64,000 nt of DNA from JANQRA01 sp035762545 (GCA_035762545.1 DASTOM010000019.1:1-64000); one strand, 5' to 3'; positions 35,366-44,215 are shown, counted from the first letter of the stretch. Numbers and translations: made by a program. The notes: a model not told the origin generated them from the sequence alone.

Positions 35366-35775
35366 GGGTCGAGAAGCGCAGGGCCTGCCGCCGACCCGTC
35401 AGACCGTGTCGCGCACCTCGTGCGCCCAGGGGTCGACGAGTGTCTTGATCCGTGTCGCCGTCCCCTCGACCATCGGACGCAACCCGAGCTCCACGAGACC
35501 CTCGAGGATCTTGGGTTCGGCAGGACCAACAGCACCTAATCCGCTTCCTGTGGCTTGGAAACAGTCAGGAGATGCTGAGCAGTGACTCTTTGGCCCGTCG
35601 CAGAATCGGGGCGTTGTGGCCGTTGGCGACTTTTCCTACCGCATCGTTAAGTACCTTTTGACCCCTCGACGGCCGATCGACCGCCTGCGCTAGTTCGGGC
35701 GAAGCTGATGGCGACTCTCAATTCCGCCGTGGAGTGTCGTCCCTAAGGGGAAACTCGAGATTCCTTGCCGACGGC
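35366..35775. other. Intergenic stretch with one unassigned minus-strand frame
   Basis: A minus-strand frame ending at TGA 35399 reads ILEGLVELGLRPMVEGTATR and TLVDPWAHEVRDTV. It looks protein-like but has no start and no family that I can name, so it may be a gene fragment. It is crossed by a copy of the dispersed 16-base element at 35528. Confidence 0.35.
35528..35543 (+). repeat. Dispersed 16-base element, copy 2
   Basis: AACAGCACCTAATCCG is an exact match to AACNNCACCTRATCCG. It lies in the kinase-RraA intergenic region. Confidence 0.55.
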
Positions 35776-36426
35776 TCAGGATCGATCGCGGACCACGCTG
35801 CCCGGTGACTCGTGTGCGATTGTCTCCAGGGCTTCTCGATCCTCCTGATTCACTCGGACGGCCTCGGCGACGATGTCATCGAGTTCGGAGGCCGGGATCA
35901 CGACTGCGCCGGAGCCGTCGGCAAAGACGATGTCTCCTGGGTGGATGCCGACCTGAGATAACACGACTGGCACATTCGCCTGATAGGGCGTCACCGAATC
36001 GCCTCCCCAACGGGTCGCCACCCCTCGGCAGTATGTCGCGTAGTCGTAGGTGGCCAGCTCGTCGAAGTCTCTGATCCTGCCGTCGGCGAGGACCCCGGCC
36101 ATGCCAGCCTTCTGGACTCGAGCCAGCTTCGTCCCGCCGCCGAGTGACACCTCCGGATACCCGTTGCTCGCCAGAACGAGGACACGTCCCTCCCCGTCGT
36201 CGCCAACAGCCTCATAGAAGATGTCGGCGAAGTTGTAACGGGAGGGGTCGAGTCGGGCGGTGCAGGTTGGGAAGTAGGAGATCGTCACGGCCGGGCCTAG
36301 CAGCCTGCGCCCGGGCGTCGGTGAGACCAGATCGAGGATGTGGCAGCGGTGGCGGTGCCGTCGGCCCATCGCATCCACGAGGTCGGCCGTCGTGATCTCC
36401 TCGGGCACGTCGAGTTTTACGCTCAT
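35776..36426 (-). CDS. RraA-family protein
   Basis: From ATG 36426 the protein has 216 residues. ITTADLVDAMGRRHR is the N-terminal family motif. LGGGTKLARVQKAGMAGVLA followed by DGRIRDFDEL carries the Arg-Asp pair that binds substrate and metal in 4-hydroxy-4-methyl-2-oxoglutarate aldolases. FADGSGAVVIPASELDDIV is the closing conserved region. Relatives are either class II pyruvate aldolases or RNase E inhibitors; sequence alone does not decide, though aldolase-like residues are present. It is a single gene. Confidence 0.85.
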   Translation of the reverse strand: MSVKLDVPEEITTADLVDAMGRRHRHRCHILDLVSPTPGRRLLGPAVTISYFPTCTARLDPSRYNFADIFYEAVGDDGEGRVLVLASNGYPEVSLGGGTKLARVQKAGMAGVLADGRIRDFDELATYDYATYCRGVATRWGGDSVTPYQANVPVVLSQVGIHPGDIVFADGSGAVVIPASELDDIVAEAVRVNQEDREALETIAHESPGSVVRDRS

Positions 36427-36595
36427 GGTCCGAAACGTAATGCCCGTTTGGGGTGCCGTTGCCGATCGGCAGCAGCCGATGGCTTGCACATGTAGCCGAA
36501 GCTTCTTCAGGCGAGGTCGCAGGCGTTCTCAGCCCCCTCGCAGCCGGACGGCAGCTTGCCACTGGCGTTTCAACGGTCCGCAGCATCCGCTGCCT

Positions 36596-36745
36596 TCACA
36601 AATCCGATAGCGGCCCTGGGGCTCGGGCTGTCGGTTGTGAGACATGAAAGGGGGTGAAAGCATGAACGTGGGCAGATGCGGTCGGGGCCACCCCGAACGC
36701 CATCAGGGCTCCGGCGATGGCCGCGACTGAGATTCTCGCCTTCAT
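36596..36745 (-). CDS. Short exported peptide, possibly truncated
   Basis: ATG 36745 follows GAGAGACGGA. The 49 residues start with a signal peptide (MKARISVAAIAGALMAFGVA, cleavage after ASA), then AHVHAFTPFHVSQPTARAPG. The mature part is only about 25 residues and may be the start of a longer lost protein. Function unknown. Confidence 0.5.
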   Translation of the reverse strand: MKARISVAAIAGALMAFGVAPTASAHVHAFTPFHVSQPTARAPGPLSDL

Positions 36746-36902
36746 TCCGTCTCTCTTCTGAGACCCGCTACCTCTAATACGCATGGGGGCGACCGTTCTG
36801 TTCGTCTCGGAGTGGCGGTGATCGTCGTCACGATTCGGTAACGCTTCGGAACGAGGCTTGTCCCGAGCAGCTCACAAATGAGCTGTCGTATGAAAGGAGA
36901 GG

Positions 36903-37241
36903 ATGAAGATGTCGAGACGACTCATCTCGATGTTCGCTGCCGTGTCACTGTTAGTGGTGGTTGCAGCAGGGCCGGCGTTTGCCAACGTGGTTGGAGAGCC
37001 CGGGACCCCAACCTGTTTTGGCCAGCGAATCAGCCACGGGTCATCGGACCATGAACTGACTCCGGCCGAAAGGGCTCCGCTGCTTCAGGAGTTCATCGTC
37101 GAACCGGCGATTGCCGGAGAATTCGGTCCGGAAATCCAGGCTCTGGCATTGGAGTTCTTTGGTGATGATGGAGTCAACGTGCAAGAGACCATCAGGTGGA
37201 TTCGCGTGAACTGCAGCGACGCACCCCTCGCGGAGGCATAG
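36903..37241 (+). CDS. Small secreted protein of unknown function
   Basis: ATG 36903 follows AAAGGAGAGG. The 112-residue product has a signal peptide (LISMFAAVSLLVVVAAGPAFA). The mature part begins NVVGEPGTPTCFGQRISHG and has two cysteines (PTCFG and VNCSD) that could pair. It resembles the start of the secreted protein at 41747 (NAGAPTCAGMSTW), hinting at a small family of exported proteins here. A hairpin terminator follows. Confidence 0.7.
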   Translation: MKMSRRLISMFAAVSLLVVVAAGPAFANVVGEPGTPTCFGQRISHGSSDHELTPAERAPLLQEFIVEPAIAGEFGPEIQALALEFFGDDGVNVQETIRWIRVNCSDAPLAEA

Positions 37242-37280
37242 GCGCAGTCACTGGGAATCTCCGCCGAATTGTGGCGGGCC

Positions 37281-37308
37281 GGGGGGACAGCGGAGAAGTT
37301 GTCCCCCC
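37281..37308. terminator. 9-bp hairpin terminator
   Basis: GGGGGGACA (37281-37289) pairs with TGTCCCCCC (37300-37308) over a 10-base loop, 39 bases past the secreted-protein stop at 37241. Confidence 0.7.
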
Positions 37309-37424
37309 AAGCTCGACAGGGGCTAGCCCGCGCTCTGCCGGTCGAACCATCGGCAGTTCGTCGCAGGACCCTGCCCAGACTTGAAGCGAATCACGGCGTC
37401 CTTGGTTCTCGGCATCTAGCGGCA

Positions 37425-37440
37425 AACCTCACCTAATCCG
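37425..37440 (+). repeat. Dispersed 16-base element, copy 3
   Basis: AACCTCACCTAATCCG is an exact match to AACNNCACCTRATCCG, at the 3' edge of a decayed minus-strand reading frame. Confidence 0.55.
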
Positions 37441-37587
37441 CCGCTGGCGAGTTGACGGAAGGGTGGCAATGGCGTGAGCGGTCTCGGCCATGGTTGGTCG
37501 GTACGGGCAGAGTGAGGCCAACTGCACACCCATACCGGCCATATCGGCAAGAGGCCCTACGCTTTCGGATGGTCCATATCCGGCGAC
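37429..37587 (-). pseudogene. Possible C-terminal remnant of a disulfide oxidoreductase
   Basis: The minus-strand frame reads VAGYGPSESVGPLADMAGMG, then PTMAETAHAIATLPST before a stop at 37429. This resembles the dimerisation domain of pyridine-nucleotide-disulfide oxidoreductases, where such a helix and the AHAxATLP turn occur. No FAD or NAD domain is near, so it is a relic at best. The family is uncertain. Confidence 0.3.
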
Positions 37588-37979
37588 CGGCTGCCTTCGC
37601 TGCTCGGATTCGATTTGGAAGGCAAAGATGTGGAAATCACGGCTTCGGTGGCTGGGAAGTGGGGGGTCCTCTTGTTCTAGGAGGCGATAGGTGACCGTAT
37701 TGCCGTCAACGCCGAGCACGCCGCGGCCGTGGCCGACGCCTGGGATGATGTTCAGTAAACGCCATCAGCGCTCGTCTCCGCACCAATCCTGAGTACTTCT
37801 GGGACGTCCTCGAGGATGGTGCGATTAGTCGAGATGGGCGTGTCTCGTGATGAGCCCAGGATCGTGATACTCGGCTGATTCGCCGTTGCCGGTGCGGGTG
37901 TTCCCATCCTTCTGCTGTTGGGCGAGACGCCGTCCGACCGCCCACTCCCGCCACAGCCGGAGACTGGCATACTCGCCCG
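37588..37979. other. Upstream region of the SulP gene, nothing recognised
   Basis: No convincing reading frame or RNA motif found. Confidence 0.4.
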
Positions 37980-40154
37980 ATGAGTAGGGACCGTCCGGGT
38001 GGTGGGGGCGACATGGGAGAGCTGCGCTCTGACTTCGCGCCGGGGTCGCTCACGTCGACTCTCGCCACCGGTGCAGTTCTCGGAATCGTCAATGCCCTGT
38101 TGACTATCGCACTCGTCTCTCTCATCTTCCGAGGGGATCTCGCGGAGTCGCTCCCTCTCGGGGTCGGTCTCGGGCTCACGTCCTCCGCCGTGATCGGCTT
38201 GGTGATCGCCATCCGGAGCAGCTTCTCCGGTGTCTACGCCGGCGTGCAGGACTCGAGTGCGGCGATCATCGGGCTGAGCGCCGTGTCGATCACCGGCGCG
38301 TTAGTGGGTTCGGCTGGGTTGTCAACCGTCGTGGCGATGGTCGCCGCAACCTCGATCGCCACCGGCGTCGTGCTCCTCGCCATGGGCTACCTTGGATGGG
38401 GCGAGATCGCCCGGTACGTCCCGTTTCCGGTGATCGGAGGTCTTCTGGCGGGAACCGGATATCTGATCATCACAGGGGCGCTGGGGATTCTCGGGGTCAG
38501 CTCTGTCTCCGATGTCTTCTCCGGCGACACATCCGGTCTCCTGTGGCCGGCACTGGCTCTGGCCCTCGCCTTCTTCGTCGCTGCCCGGCGAGGTTGGAGC
38601 TCTCGTGCATATCTAATCTTCCTCACGGTCGCCATTGGAAGCTTTCACCTCGTGGCGGGTCTTTCCGGTGTCGAAAAGTCAACAGCGCTGGATCGAGGCT
38701 GGTTGCTGGGCCCATTTCCCGACAGCGGCATCTGGCCCCGCACGGCAGTGTTCTCGTTCATCGAGGCCGATTGGGGTGCCATCGCCGGCGAGCTGCCTGG
38801 CCTGGTGACGGTGCTCATCGTCGTCCCCATCACCCTCCTCCTGTACATAAGCGCTCTCGAGATCGAGACCAGAGTCGACGTCGACATGAACAGGGAGCTC
38901 CAGGCAACTGGCTGGGCGAATGTCGCCGGAGGCTTCATCGGCGGGCCACCGGGCTACATGTACATGTCCGACACGGTCATCACATCACGACTTCTGGGGC
39001 CGAGACGAGGTCCGGCTCTGGTCGCGCCGGCCTGGATCATCCTCGTCGTTGCTCTTGGCGGGACGATGCTCGAGCTCATCCCACAGTTCGTCATCGGAGG
39101 TCTTCTCCTCTTCGTGGGAGCCGAGTTCGCATACGAGTGGATCTGGGTGTCGCGACGACGCATGTCGAAACCCGACTATGCCTTGATGTGGGGGATCCTC
39201 GTGGTCATCGCGACGATCGGATTCCTGCCCGGAGTCCTGGCCGGGCTCATCGCGGCGACGTTCCTGTTCGTGGTGCGCTACAGCCGGATCGACGTGGTGA
39301 AGCACGAGTTCACGGGAGCCGACCGTCGAAGCAACATCGAGAGGTCGCTCGTCGAAACCGACTATCTGAGCGACAACGGGTCGGTCGTGGTCGGTTTCCA
39401 GCTCCAGGGCTTCATCTTCTTCGGAACCGCCAGTCGAATCCTGGGGCGGGTCCGGGCCCTGCTCGATGATCCTGACCCACCCGAGATGGTGATCATCGAC
39501 TTCAAGAGGGTGACCGGAGTGGATTCCTCGGCGGTGGCCGTGTTCGAGAGAGTGACCATGTTCGCCCGGGAGAAGCGTCTCCGATTCATCTTCACCGACC
39601 TGGCCGAGACTCAACGCAGCCAATTCGAGACTCTCATCGCGACTTACCCCGACGTGGTCACCCTCCAACCGGACCTGGATCATGGAATCGCATGGTGTGA
39701 GGAGCAGATCCTCTCGGGAGCGGACCTCGTCGCCACGACCGGCCACGAGCTGCTCGGAGGCCTGGAGAGAGATTTGGCGGAGTACCTGGTGGACCGTACG
39801 TTCGAGCCGGGGGAGGTGCTCATGAGGCAGGGTGACCCGTCGCCGGGGATCTATCTCATTCGAACCGGTCGGGCGACGGTCCTGCTCGATGGGCTCGACG
39901 GCCAGGCGAAGCGACTCCGAACCCTGCTCGGCGGAACCGTCCTCGGCGAGATCAGCCTGTATCGCGATGAGCCATGCACGGCCACCGTCGTCGCCGACGA
40001 CCAGTCCGAGGTGCTCCACCTGACGCCCGAGCGTTTCGCCGACCTCTGCCGGTCCGACCCGCCACTCGCAGCCGAGTTGCATGCCTTCGTCGCCCGGGTG
40101 CTCGCCGGCCGGGTGAGCCATGCCAACCGAGCGATACAAGTCCTACGCGACTAG
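37980..40154 (+). CDS. SulP-family anion transporter with STAS and cyclic-nucleotide-binding domains
   Basis: The 724-residue protein has 10 or more membrane helices (residues 20-430), with GVYAGVQDSSAAIIG and GFIGGPPGYMYMSDTVITSR in the transport core of SLC26/SulP proteins. A STAS domain follows (about 470-580, with MVIIDFKRVTGVDSSAVAVF). A cyclic-nucleotide-binding-like domain ends it (about 600-715, with GEVLMRQGDPSPGIYLIRTG and GTVLGEISLYRDEPCTATVV). Substrates of the family are sulfate, bicarbonate or other anions. The cNMP domain suggests that transport is gated by cAMP, fitting the many cyclases nearby. It is convergent with a PPOX pseudogene. Confidence 0.9.
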   Translation: MSRDRPGGGGDMGELRSDFAPGSLTSTLATGAVLGIVNALLTIALVSLIFRGDLAESLPLGVGLGLTSSAVIGLVIAIRSSFSGVYAGVQDSSAAIIGLSAVSITGALVGSAGLSTVVAMVAATSIATGVVLLAMGYLGWGEIARYVPFPVIGGLLAGTGYLIITGALGILGVSSVSDVFSGDTSGLLWPALALALAFFVAARRGWSSRAYLIFLTVAIGSFHLVAGLSGVEKSTALDRGWLLGPFPDSGIWPRTAVFSFIEADWGAIAGELPGLVTVLIVVPITLLLYISALEIETRVDVDMNRELQATGWANVAGGFIGGPPGYMYMSDTVITSRLLGPRRGPALVAPAWIILVVALGGTMLELIPQFVIGGLLLFVGAEFAYEWIWVSRRRMSKPDYALMWGILVVIATIGFLPGVLAGLIAATFLFVVRYSRIDVVKHEFTGADRRSNIERSLVETDYLSDNGSVVVGFQLQGFIFFGTASRILGRVRALLDDPDPPEMVIIDFKRVTGVDSSAVAVFERVTMFAREKRLRFIFTDLAETQRSQFETLIATYPDVVTLQPDLDHGIAWCEEQILSGADLVATTGHELLGGLERDLAEYLVDRTFEPGEVLMRQGDPSPGIYLIRTGRATVLLDGLDGQAKRLRTLLGGTVLGEISLYRDEPCTATVVADDQSEVLHLTPERFADLCRSDPPLAAELHAFVARVLAGRVSHANRAIQVLRD

Positions 40155-40535
40155 GAGCTCTCCTGATCGAGTCTGCTGATCCCGTGGTAGCCGGCGAGCA
40201 CCGGGCGAAGGACTGCCACGTCTCCCGCGCTCTCGAGATCCTCGAGCCTTGGCGAGTATCTCTGTGAGCAGCGACTCCGGGTTCTCGTCGGTGAACTCCT
40301 AGGGGCCCTCGGCGGTCACATTCCACTGCTCCACCGAGCGAGACGTCACGTCGTCGTGATCGATGGTCATCGAAGCCCGCCCTGTCTTCGCCATGAGCCT
40401 TCCGTGATCGCTATCCCTCGCCGTGATCATCCGAAACTCGCCGTGGGAGTAGAGGAAGGACATCAGGATCCCCTTGGCTGTGGTTATGCGCCAGGGCCGA
40501 AAGGCACACTGTCGCGCTGACGCGTTCTCGGCCAT
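40151..40535 (-). pseudogene. Broken PPOX-class gene
   Basis: The minus-strand frame reads FRMITARDSDHGRLMAKTGR, then MTIDHDD and QWNVTAEGP before a TAG at about 40300. Read past the stop it continues EFTDENPESLLTEILAKARG, then shifts frame to DVAVLRPVLAGYHGISRLDQ. This is a pyridoxamine-oxidase-like protein with one nonsense codon and one frameshift. The tail overlaps the SulP stop. Confidence 0.55.
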
Positions 40536-40621
40536 GCCCGCGTTCGGGACCTTGGCCTCTATCGGAAGGCGGTAGCCCGTCGGACACTGGTGTCGAAGTG
40601 CCATCTTTGAAAGGAGGCGAC

Positions 40622-40885
40622 ATGTTCACGACCTTGGAAGCCGATGCGGCTCTGAAGACCGCCGGCATAGACATCTCTCGCGAGCGATATGGCTTGGAGG
40701 CCGTGCGTGACGGGATGAACGTCGAGTTGGAACACGGGACCAGGTTCCCTGACCTGGACGTGACCGGTGACGATCCGGTGGTCACGTTGAAGATCGCACT
40801 GGCGCATCTCCGCGAGTTCCCCGACTACTACGAGCGTCTCGAGGTCATGGAGCGAGGAGGCAAGGCGGCAGACGAGGAGATGTAG
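40622..40885 (+). CDS. DUF5661 family protein
   Basis: ATG 40622 follows AAAGGAGGCGAC, a strong ribosome-binding site. The 87 residues read MFTTLEADAALKTAGIDISR, then LEAVRDGMNVELEHGTRFPD, DVTGDDPVVTLKIALAHLRE and FPDYYERLEVME. This is the complete DUF5661 pattern, a short helical protein found in many bacteria and phages. Function unknown. It stands alone among broken genes but looks intact. Confidence 0.85.
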   Translation: MFTTLEADAALKTAGIDISRERYGLEAVRDGMNVELEHGTRFPDLDVTGDDPVVTLKIALAHLREFPDYYERLEVMERGGKAADEEM

Positions 40886-40938
40886 ACCGGCTGACTCGAC
40901 GGGTCTTCGGGATCCCCCTCAAAGAGAGACACCAGGGT

Positions 40939-41390
40939 CTTCCGTACACCGGCATACTCGGCAACTGGCAGGACGCCGCTTCACGCTGGGAGCGGAAGTC
41001 CATGCCCTGCGAACGCGATCGCGCTTAGCACGGGCGATCGGGAGGCCCGGCTCAACTCGCTCGAGATCCTCGAGCCACCCGGTGCCTACGCCACCGTCCG
41101 CTCGGGTGAGGAGCGACCTTCAGTGCGATGGGATCAGCGTTCTACGCGGAAGAGGACGCTCGACGAGAGAGCACGCCGCCGGGCTGACGGCGCGTCAAGC
41201 CGAGGTGCTGCGGCTCATGGCGGGAGGTCTGACCAACCCCGAAATCGCAGACCGGCTCTTCCTCTCACCACGTACGGTGGAGAACCAGGTGTCGGCGGTG
41301 ATGGCCTAACTCGAGGCCTCCACTCGGGCCGAGGCCGTGAACAACGCGGAGAGCCGCGGTCTCGTTCATATCCCTGATTTGGGGGTAGCC
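40939..41390 (+). pseudogene. C-terminal remnant of a LuxR-type ATPase regulator
   Basis: Pieces in several frames read LPYTGILGNWQDAASRWERK, then TGDREARLNSLEILEPPGAY and GLTARQAEVLRLMAGGLTNP with EIADRLFLSPRTVENQVSAV. The last is a complete LuxR helix-turn-helix. It is cut by an in-frame TAA at about 41308, after which LEASTRAEAVNNAESRGL continues as expected. A stop and frameshift near 41028 also occur. Such C-termini belong to large AAA/TPR regulators, often fused to cyclases, and almost all of that protein is gone. Confidence 0.65.
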
Positions 41391-41480
41391 GGCTCAAAGT
41401 TAGGGGTAGCACCCCGATGACGCCGGACTCCCCGTTTCTTACGTTGGTCCAGTGACTGACCCGAACGACGAGGAGGAGGA

Positions 41481-41732
41481 GTGTCACTGTTCATGGACGT
41501 TCACACGATCGACGGTGGGGTGACGGCGGCCGATGTCGCCGGTGCCCACGAGAGAGATCTCGAAACCCAGGGCAAGTACGGCGTGAGCTATCTCCGCTAC
41601 TGGGTCGACGAAGAGGCAGGAAAGATCTTCTGTCTCGTAGAGGCGGACAGTGCCGAGGACGCCAGCACGGTCCACCGTGAGGCGCACGGTCTCGTGGCCG
41701 ACGAGATCTATCCGGTCAGCGAACACAGCTAG
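41481..41732 (+). CDS. DUF4242 family protein
   Basis: GTG 41481 comes right after AGGAGGAGGA. The 83 residues (MSLFMDVHTIDGGVTAADVA, HERDLETQGKYGVSYLRYWV, EEAGKIFCLVEADSAEDAST, then VHREAHGLVADEIYPV) are a full DUF4242 protein, a ferredoxin-like fold related to nickel-responsive or metal-binding small proteins. The conserved His, Cys and His are present. The function is not established. The next gene follows 14 bases after the stop, so they may be co-transcribed. Confidence 0.85.
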   Translation: MSLFMDVHTIDGGVTAADVAGAHERDLETQGKYGVSYLRYWVDEEAGKIFCLVEADSAEDASTVHREAHGLVADEIYPVSEHS

Positions 41733-41746
41733 AGGGGGAGATGAAG

Positions 41747-42046
41747 ATGAAGAAGACGATGAGGGCGCTGGCAGTTGCCGGGGCCATGGTCCTGGCAACT
41801 GCCTCAGTCGCCCTGGCAGGTGAGCCGCCGGCCAATGCCGGGGCACCGACCTGCGCCGGCATGAGTACGTGGGACAACCACGGTGACCACATCAAGGGCG
41901 ACTACGTCCACCCCGGTGAGCCCGGAGGCGCCAAGGGCGGACCGGCGCACTTCACTCACCCGTCCTCGGTGGGGCCGGGAGCCTCGTTCTGTCTCGAGCA
42001 GGCTCAGGCGGAGTCACCTTCGACTCCCCCTGGATGGACCCGGTAG
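41747..42046 (+). CDS. Small secreted protein
   Basis: Two starts are possible; ATG 41747 has GGGGGAG at better spacing than ATG 41741. The 99-residue product has a signal peptide (MRALAVAGAMVLATASVALA) and a mature part rich in Gly, Pro and His (APTCAGMSTWDNHGDHIKGD, GPAHFTHPSSVGPG) with two cysteines. Its opening resembles the secreted protein at 36903. Several His could bind metal, which is speculation. A 12-bp terminator follows the stop. Confidence 0.7.
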   Translation: MKKTMRALAVAGAMVLATASVALAGEPPANAGAPTCAGMSTWDNHGDHIKGDYVHPGEPGGAKGGPAHFTHPSSVGPGASFCLEQAQAESPSTPPGWTR

Positions 42047-42060
42047 CGGGGAACCGAGTT

Positions 42061-42094
42061 GGGGGAGCGCCCGCAGTGGTGAGGGCGCTCCCCC
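42061..42094. terminator. 12-bp GC-rich hairpin terminator
   Basis: GGGGGAGCGCCC (42061-42072) pairs with GGGCGCTCCCCC (42083-42094) over a 10-base loop, 14 bases past the secreted-protein stop. Confidence 0.75.
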
Positions 42095-42129
42095 CCTCCA
42101 TCTGTTGCCTGGCCGGAAACGGGAGAGCC

Positions 42130-42336
42130 ATGACCACCACCCGGCACAGAACCCTCGCCACTTGGGGTGCCTATGAAGTGGAGACCGACGGCCGCGACAT
42201 CACCGCCGTCCACCCCTTCGTCAAATACCCCGATCCATCAACGATCGGACAGTCGCTCAAGGCAGTGGTCCAACAGACACGCGTAACGGGCACATCGAAC
42301 AGGGGAGTTGCGAGATGGTTGCTCTCAGGCGTCTGA
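42130..42336 (+). pseudogene. N-terminal scar of a second BisC-type gene
   Basis: ATG 42130, with GGGAGAG before it, opens MTTTRHRTLATWGAYEVETD, then GRDITAVHPFVKYPDPSTIG and QSLKAV. This is nearly identical to the first 47 residues of the intact BisC protein (11323). After that the sequence diverges and stops at 42336. DNA identity is high, with mostly third-position changes, so it is an old duplicate or related gene that was cut off. Confidence 0.75.
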
Positions 42337-42457
42337 CCACCGTTTGAAAACAAGAGGGCGGCCTACCTGAGTGAGCGACTCATCGACCATCCCGGGGCGC
42401 CCTTTAGGTCCTCCAACTGAGGCTGGGTCACGTCTGGCCGTCCGGCAGGGCAACGGA
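42337..42457. other. Short gap, nothing recognised
   Basis: No gene or hairpin noted between the BisC scar and the lipoprotein stop. Confidence 0.3.
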
Positions 42458-44215
42458 TCACGGACCTTGCAGCTGAGCCGACCAGATTCCAAACCCGTCG
42501 GAGTCTGTGAGCACCGCTATCGCCCGATCTCCCGGTTGACCGATGCCGGCGAGCTGCCCGTCACCTACCAGGTCAGTGATGTCACGGAGCATCCACGAGT
42601 CGGCGTCGATGGAGTGAGCGAGCGCCTGGCTGTGGGTCATCTCGAGAAGGTTCCGAAACTCGTTCGCTTGGCGCAGCAGGTCATCCAATTCGGTGAAGCC
42701 GAGATCGAGCCATGGAACGCCTTGCTCATCCTTGAAGGTCACCGTCTTGGAGGCGACGTCGATGACGAGATCGTCCCGCTCGGCATTGCCCGGTACCGGA
42801 TAGACTACGGGTTGGCTGGCAGTTCCGATGTCGGCCTCTCTTCTGATCGTGATGGCCGACACTCTCGCTTTGAGGTCGCTATTGGAGATGGAGAACTCCA
42901 GTCCCACCGTCAAGTCGTCCCGCTCGATTTGGGCGACCCCGAGGTCGGGCGACTGCGCTGTCGGCCACTCCTTGCTCTCCGCGGATGCCACGACACCAAC
43001 CGGTCCTGTAGCTACGTGTGTGATGGCGAAGCGCGGGTTGGACGGAAACCGGAACTCGATCCCGTTGCGGGTCCAGTCCAGCCCGTCGTCGGAGATGAGC
43101 ATGCCCTGGTCACCGGTGGCGGCTGGACCGATCATTCGGGTCCCCCACTTCACGCCGGTCAGTGGCCTCTCCGGACTCCCCACAAGCTCCCAGGTGAGTC
43201 CTTCGAAGGTTCGATGCACGGAGCGGCTGTCCCCGGTCGGTGTGATGGCCGGTGTGAAGCCGGCCAACAAGACTTGCCCGCCAGGGGTGCCAAAGATCTC
43301 CTCGGCCCTAATGACCTCTGACAGTGTGCTCGTCTGCCATTCCCCGCCGGTTGGGAGCGCGAGCACCTCCACCCCGAGATTGGCTCGCTGCCCGGTCGGC
43401 GATGTGAGCCACATCGTTTCCGCCTCGGTCAACCCGATCTCGGTGCCGGTAAAACGGGCAAGTCTGAGTCCAGGGGGGACGGTCACTTCAATCAGAACCT
43501 CGTCCTGGTTCGCCGTCCAGTTCAAATCCACGACCTGGTCGTCGAACTGTGGATAAGCGGTCGCCATGAGTCGATCGGTGAGGAAGTCCTCGGCTTCGAG
43601 CGTTGTGTAACCGGCGATGACCGTTAGGTCAGGCGTGCCTCCCAGTGCCTGAGGACGGAATCTGAGAAACGGGTTGTCCGTATCAAACGGCAGTTCCCGG
43701 GACGACCAATCAGTACCGTCGCTGCTTCGCCAGAGCATTGGCGGTTGAGTCTCGGTCGACGGTGTCGCCACCAATAGCGCATCACCGCTATCGCCCACCG
43801 CCGCGACCTGACTGCCCTCCGGCAAGCTTGACCCGTGGTCGACGAACTCCATCCCATCATCGGTCGACCAAACTCGAAGCCCGCCTGCTTCGGTAGAGCT
43901 ACCCAAGACGAAAACCGTCCCGTCGATCGTCACCACCTTCATGGGCTTGATGTCCGAGTCGACGTCGAGTTGCCACGTCAGTTCGCCACCGTCGACGATT
44001 TGGGACATCGACCAGTTGGTGGGGTCGACCGCCGGCCGGGAGAGGGGAGGCGCCACCGTCGGCTGGTCGGCAACGGTCGTTGTCGGCGGCATGGCAGGCG
44101 TTGTGCAAGCAGCGGCCAGCGCCGCCACGACTCCAACTATGCCCTTGACCCCAGCTCTCCGATCTCGTGGTGGAAAAGGCGCGGCAGCCGATCCAGTTCC
44201 CCGCTCAGTCGGCAC
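42458..44215 (-). CDS. Putative lipoprotein of unknown function
   Basis: The frame carries VKGIVGVVAALAAACTTPAM, a short hydrophobic stretch ending in a lipobox (LAAAC), so the mature protein is probably lipid-anchored outside the membrane. GTG 44215 is the best start before it, giving 585 residues; the frame runs further upstream over the antitoxin gene and is not reliable there. Repeats such as LRVWSTDDGMEFVDHGSSLP, MLWRSSDGTDWSS and MLISDDGLDWTRNG are of the Asp-box type, implying a beta-propeller. No enzyme motif is seen. Confidence 0.65.
   Translation of the reverse strand: MPTERGTGSAAAPFPPRDRRAGVKGIVGVVAALAAACTTPAMPPTTTVADQPTVAPPLSRPAVDPTNWSMSQIVDGGELTWQLDVDSDIKPMKVVTIDGTVFVLGSSTEAGGLRVWSTDDGMEFVDHGSSLPEGSQVAAVGDSGDALLVATPSTETQPPMLWRSSDGTDWSSRELPFDTDNPFLRFRPQALGGTPDLTVIAGYTTLEAEDFLTDRLMATAYPQFDDQVVDLNWTANQDEVLIEVTVPPGLRLARFTGTEIGLTEAETMWLTSPTGQRANLGVEVLALPTGGEWQTSTLSEVIRAEEIFGTPGGQVLLAGFTPAITPTGDSRSVHRTFEGLTWELVGSPERPLTGVKWGTRMIGPAATGDQGMLISDDGLDWTRNGIEFRFPSNPRFAITHVATGPVGVVASAESKEWPTAQSPDLGVAQIERDDLTVGLEFSISNSDLKARVSAITIRREADIGTASQPVVYPVPGNAERDDLVIDVASKTVTFKDEQGVPWLDLGFTELDDLLRQANEFRNLLEMTHSQALAHSIDADSWMLRDITDLVGDGQLAGIGQPGDRAIAVLTDSDGFGIWSAQLQGP

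Noticed and set aside
26132..41310. In-frame TAG codons in the cupredoxin and PPOX remnants read as pyrrolysine
   Set aside because: Both genes have other damage or missing ends, and no pyl genes are seen; nonsense mutation is simpler.
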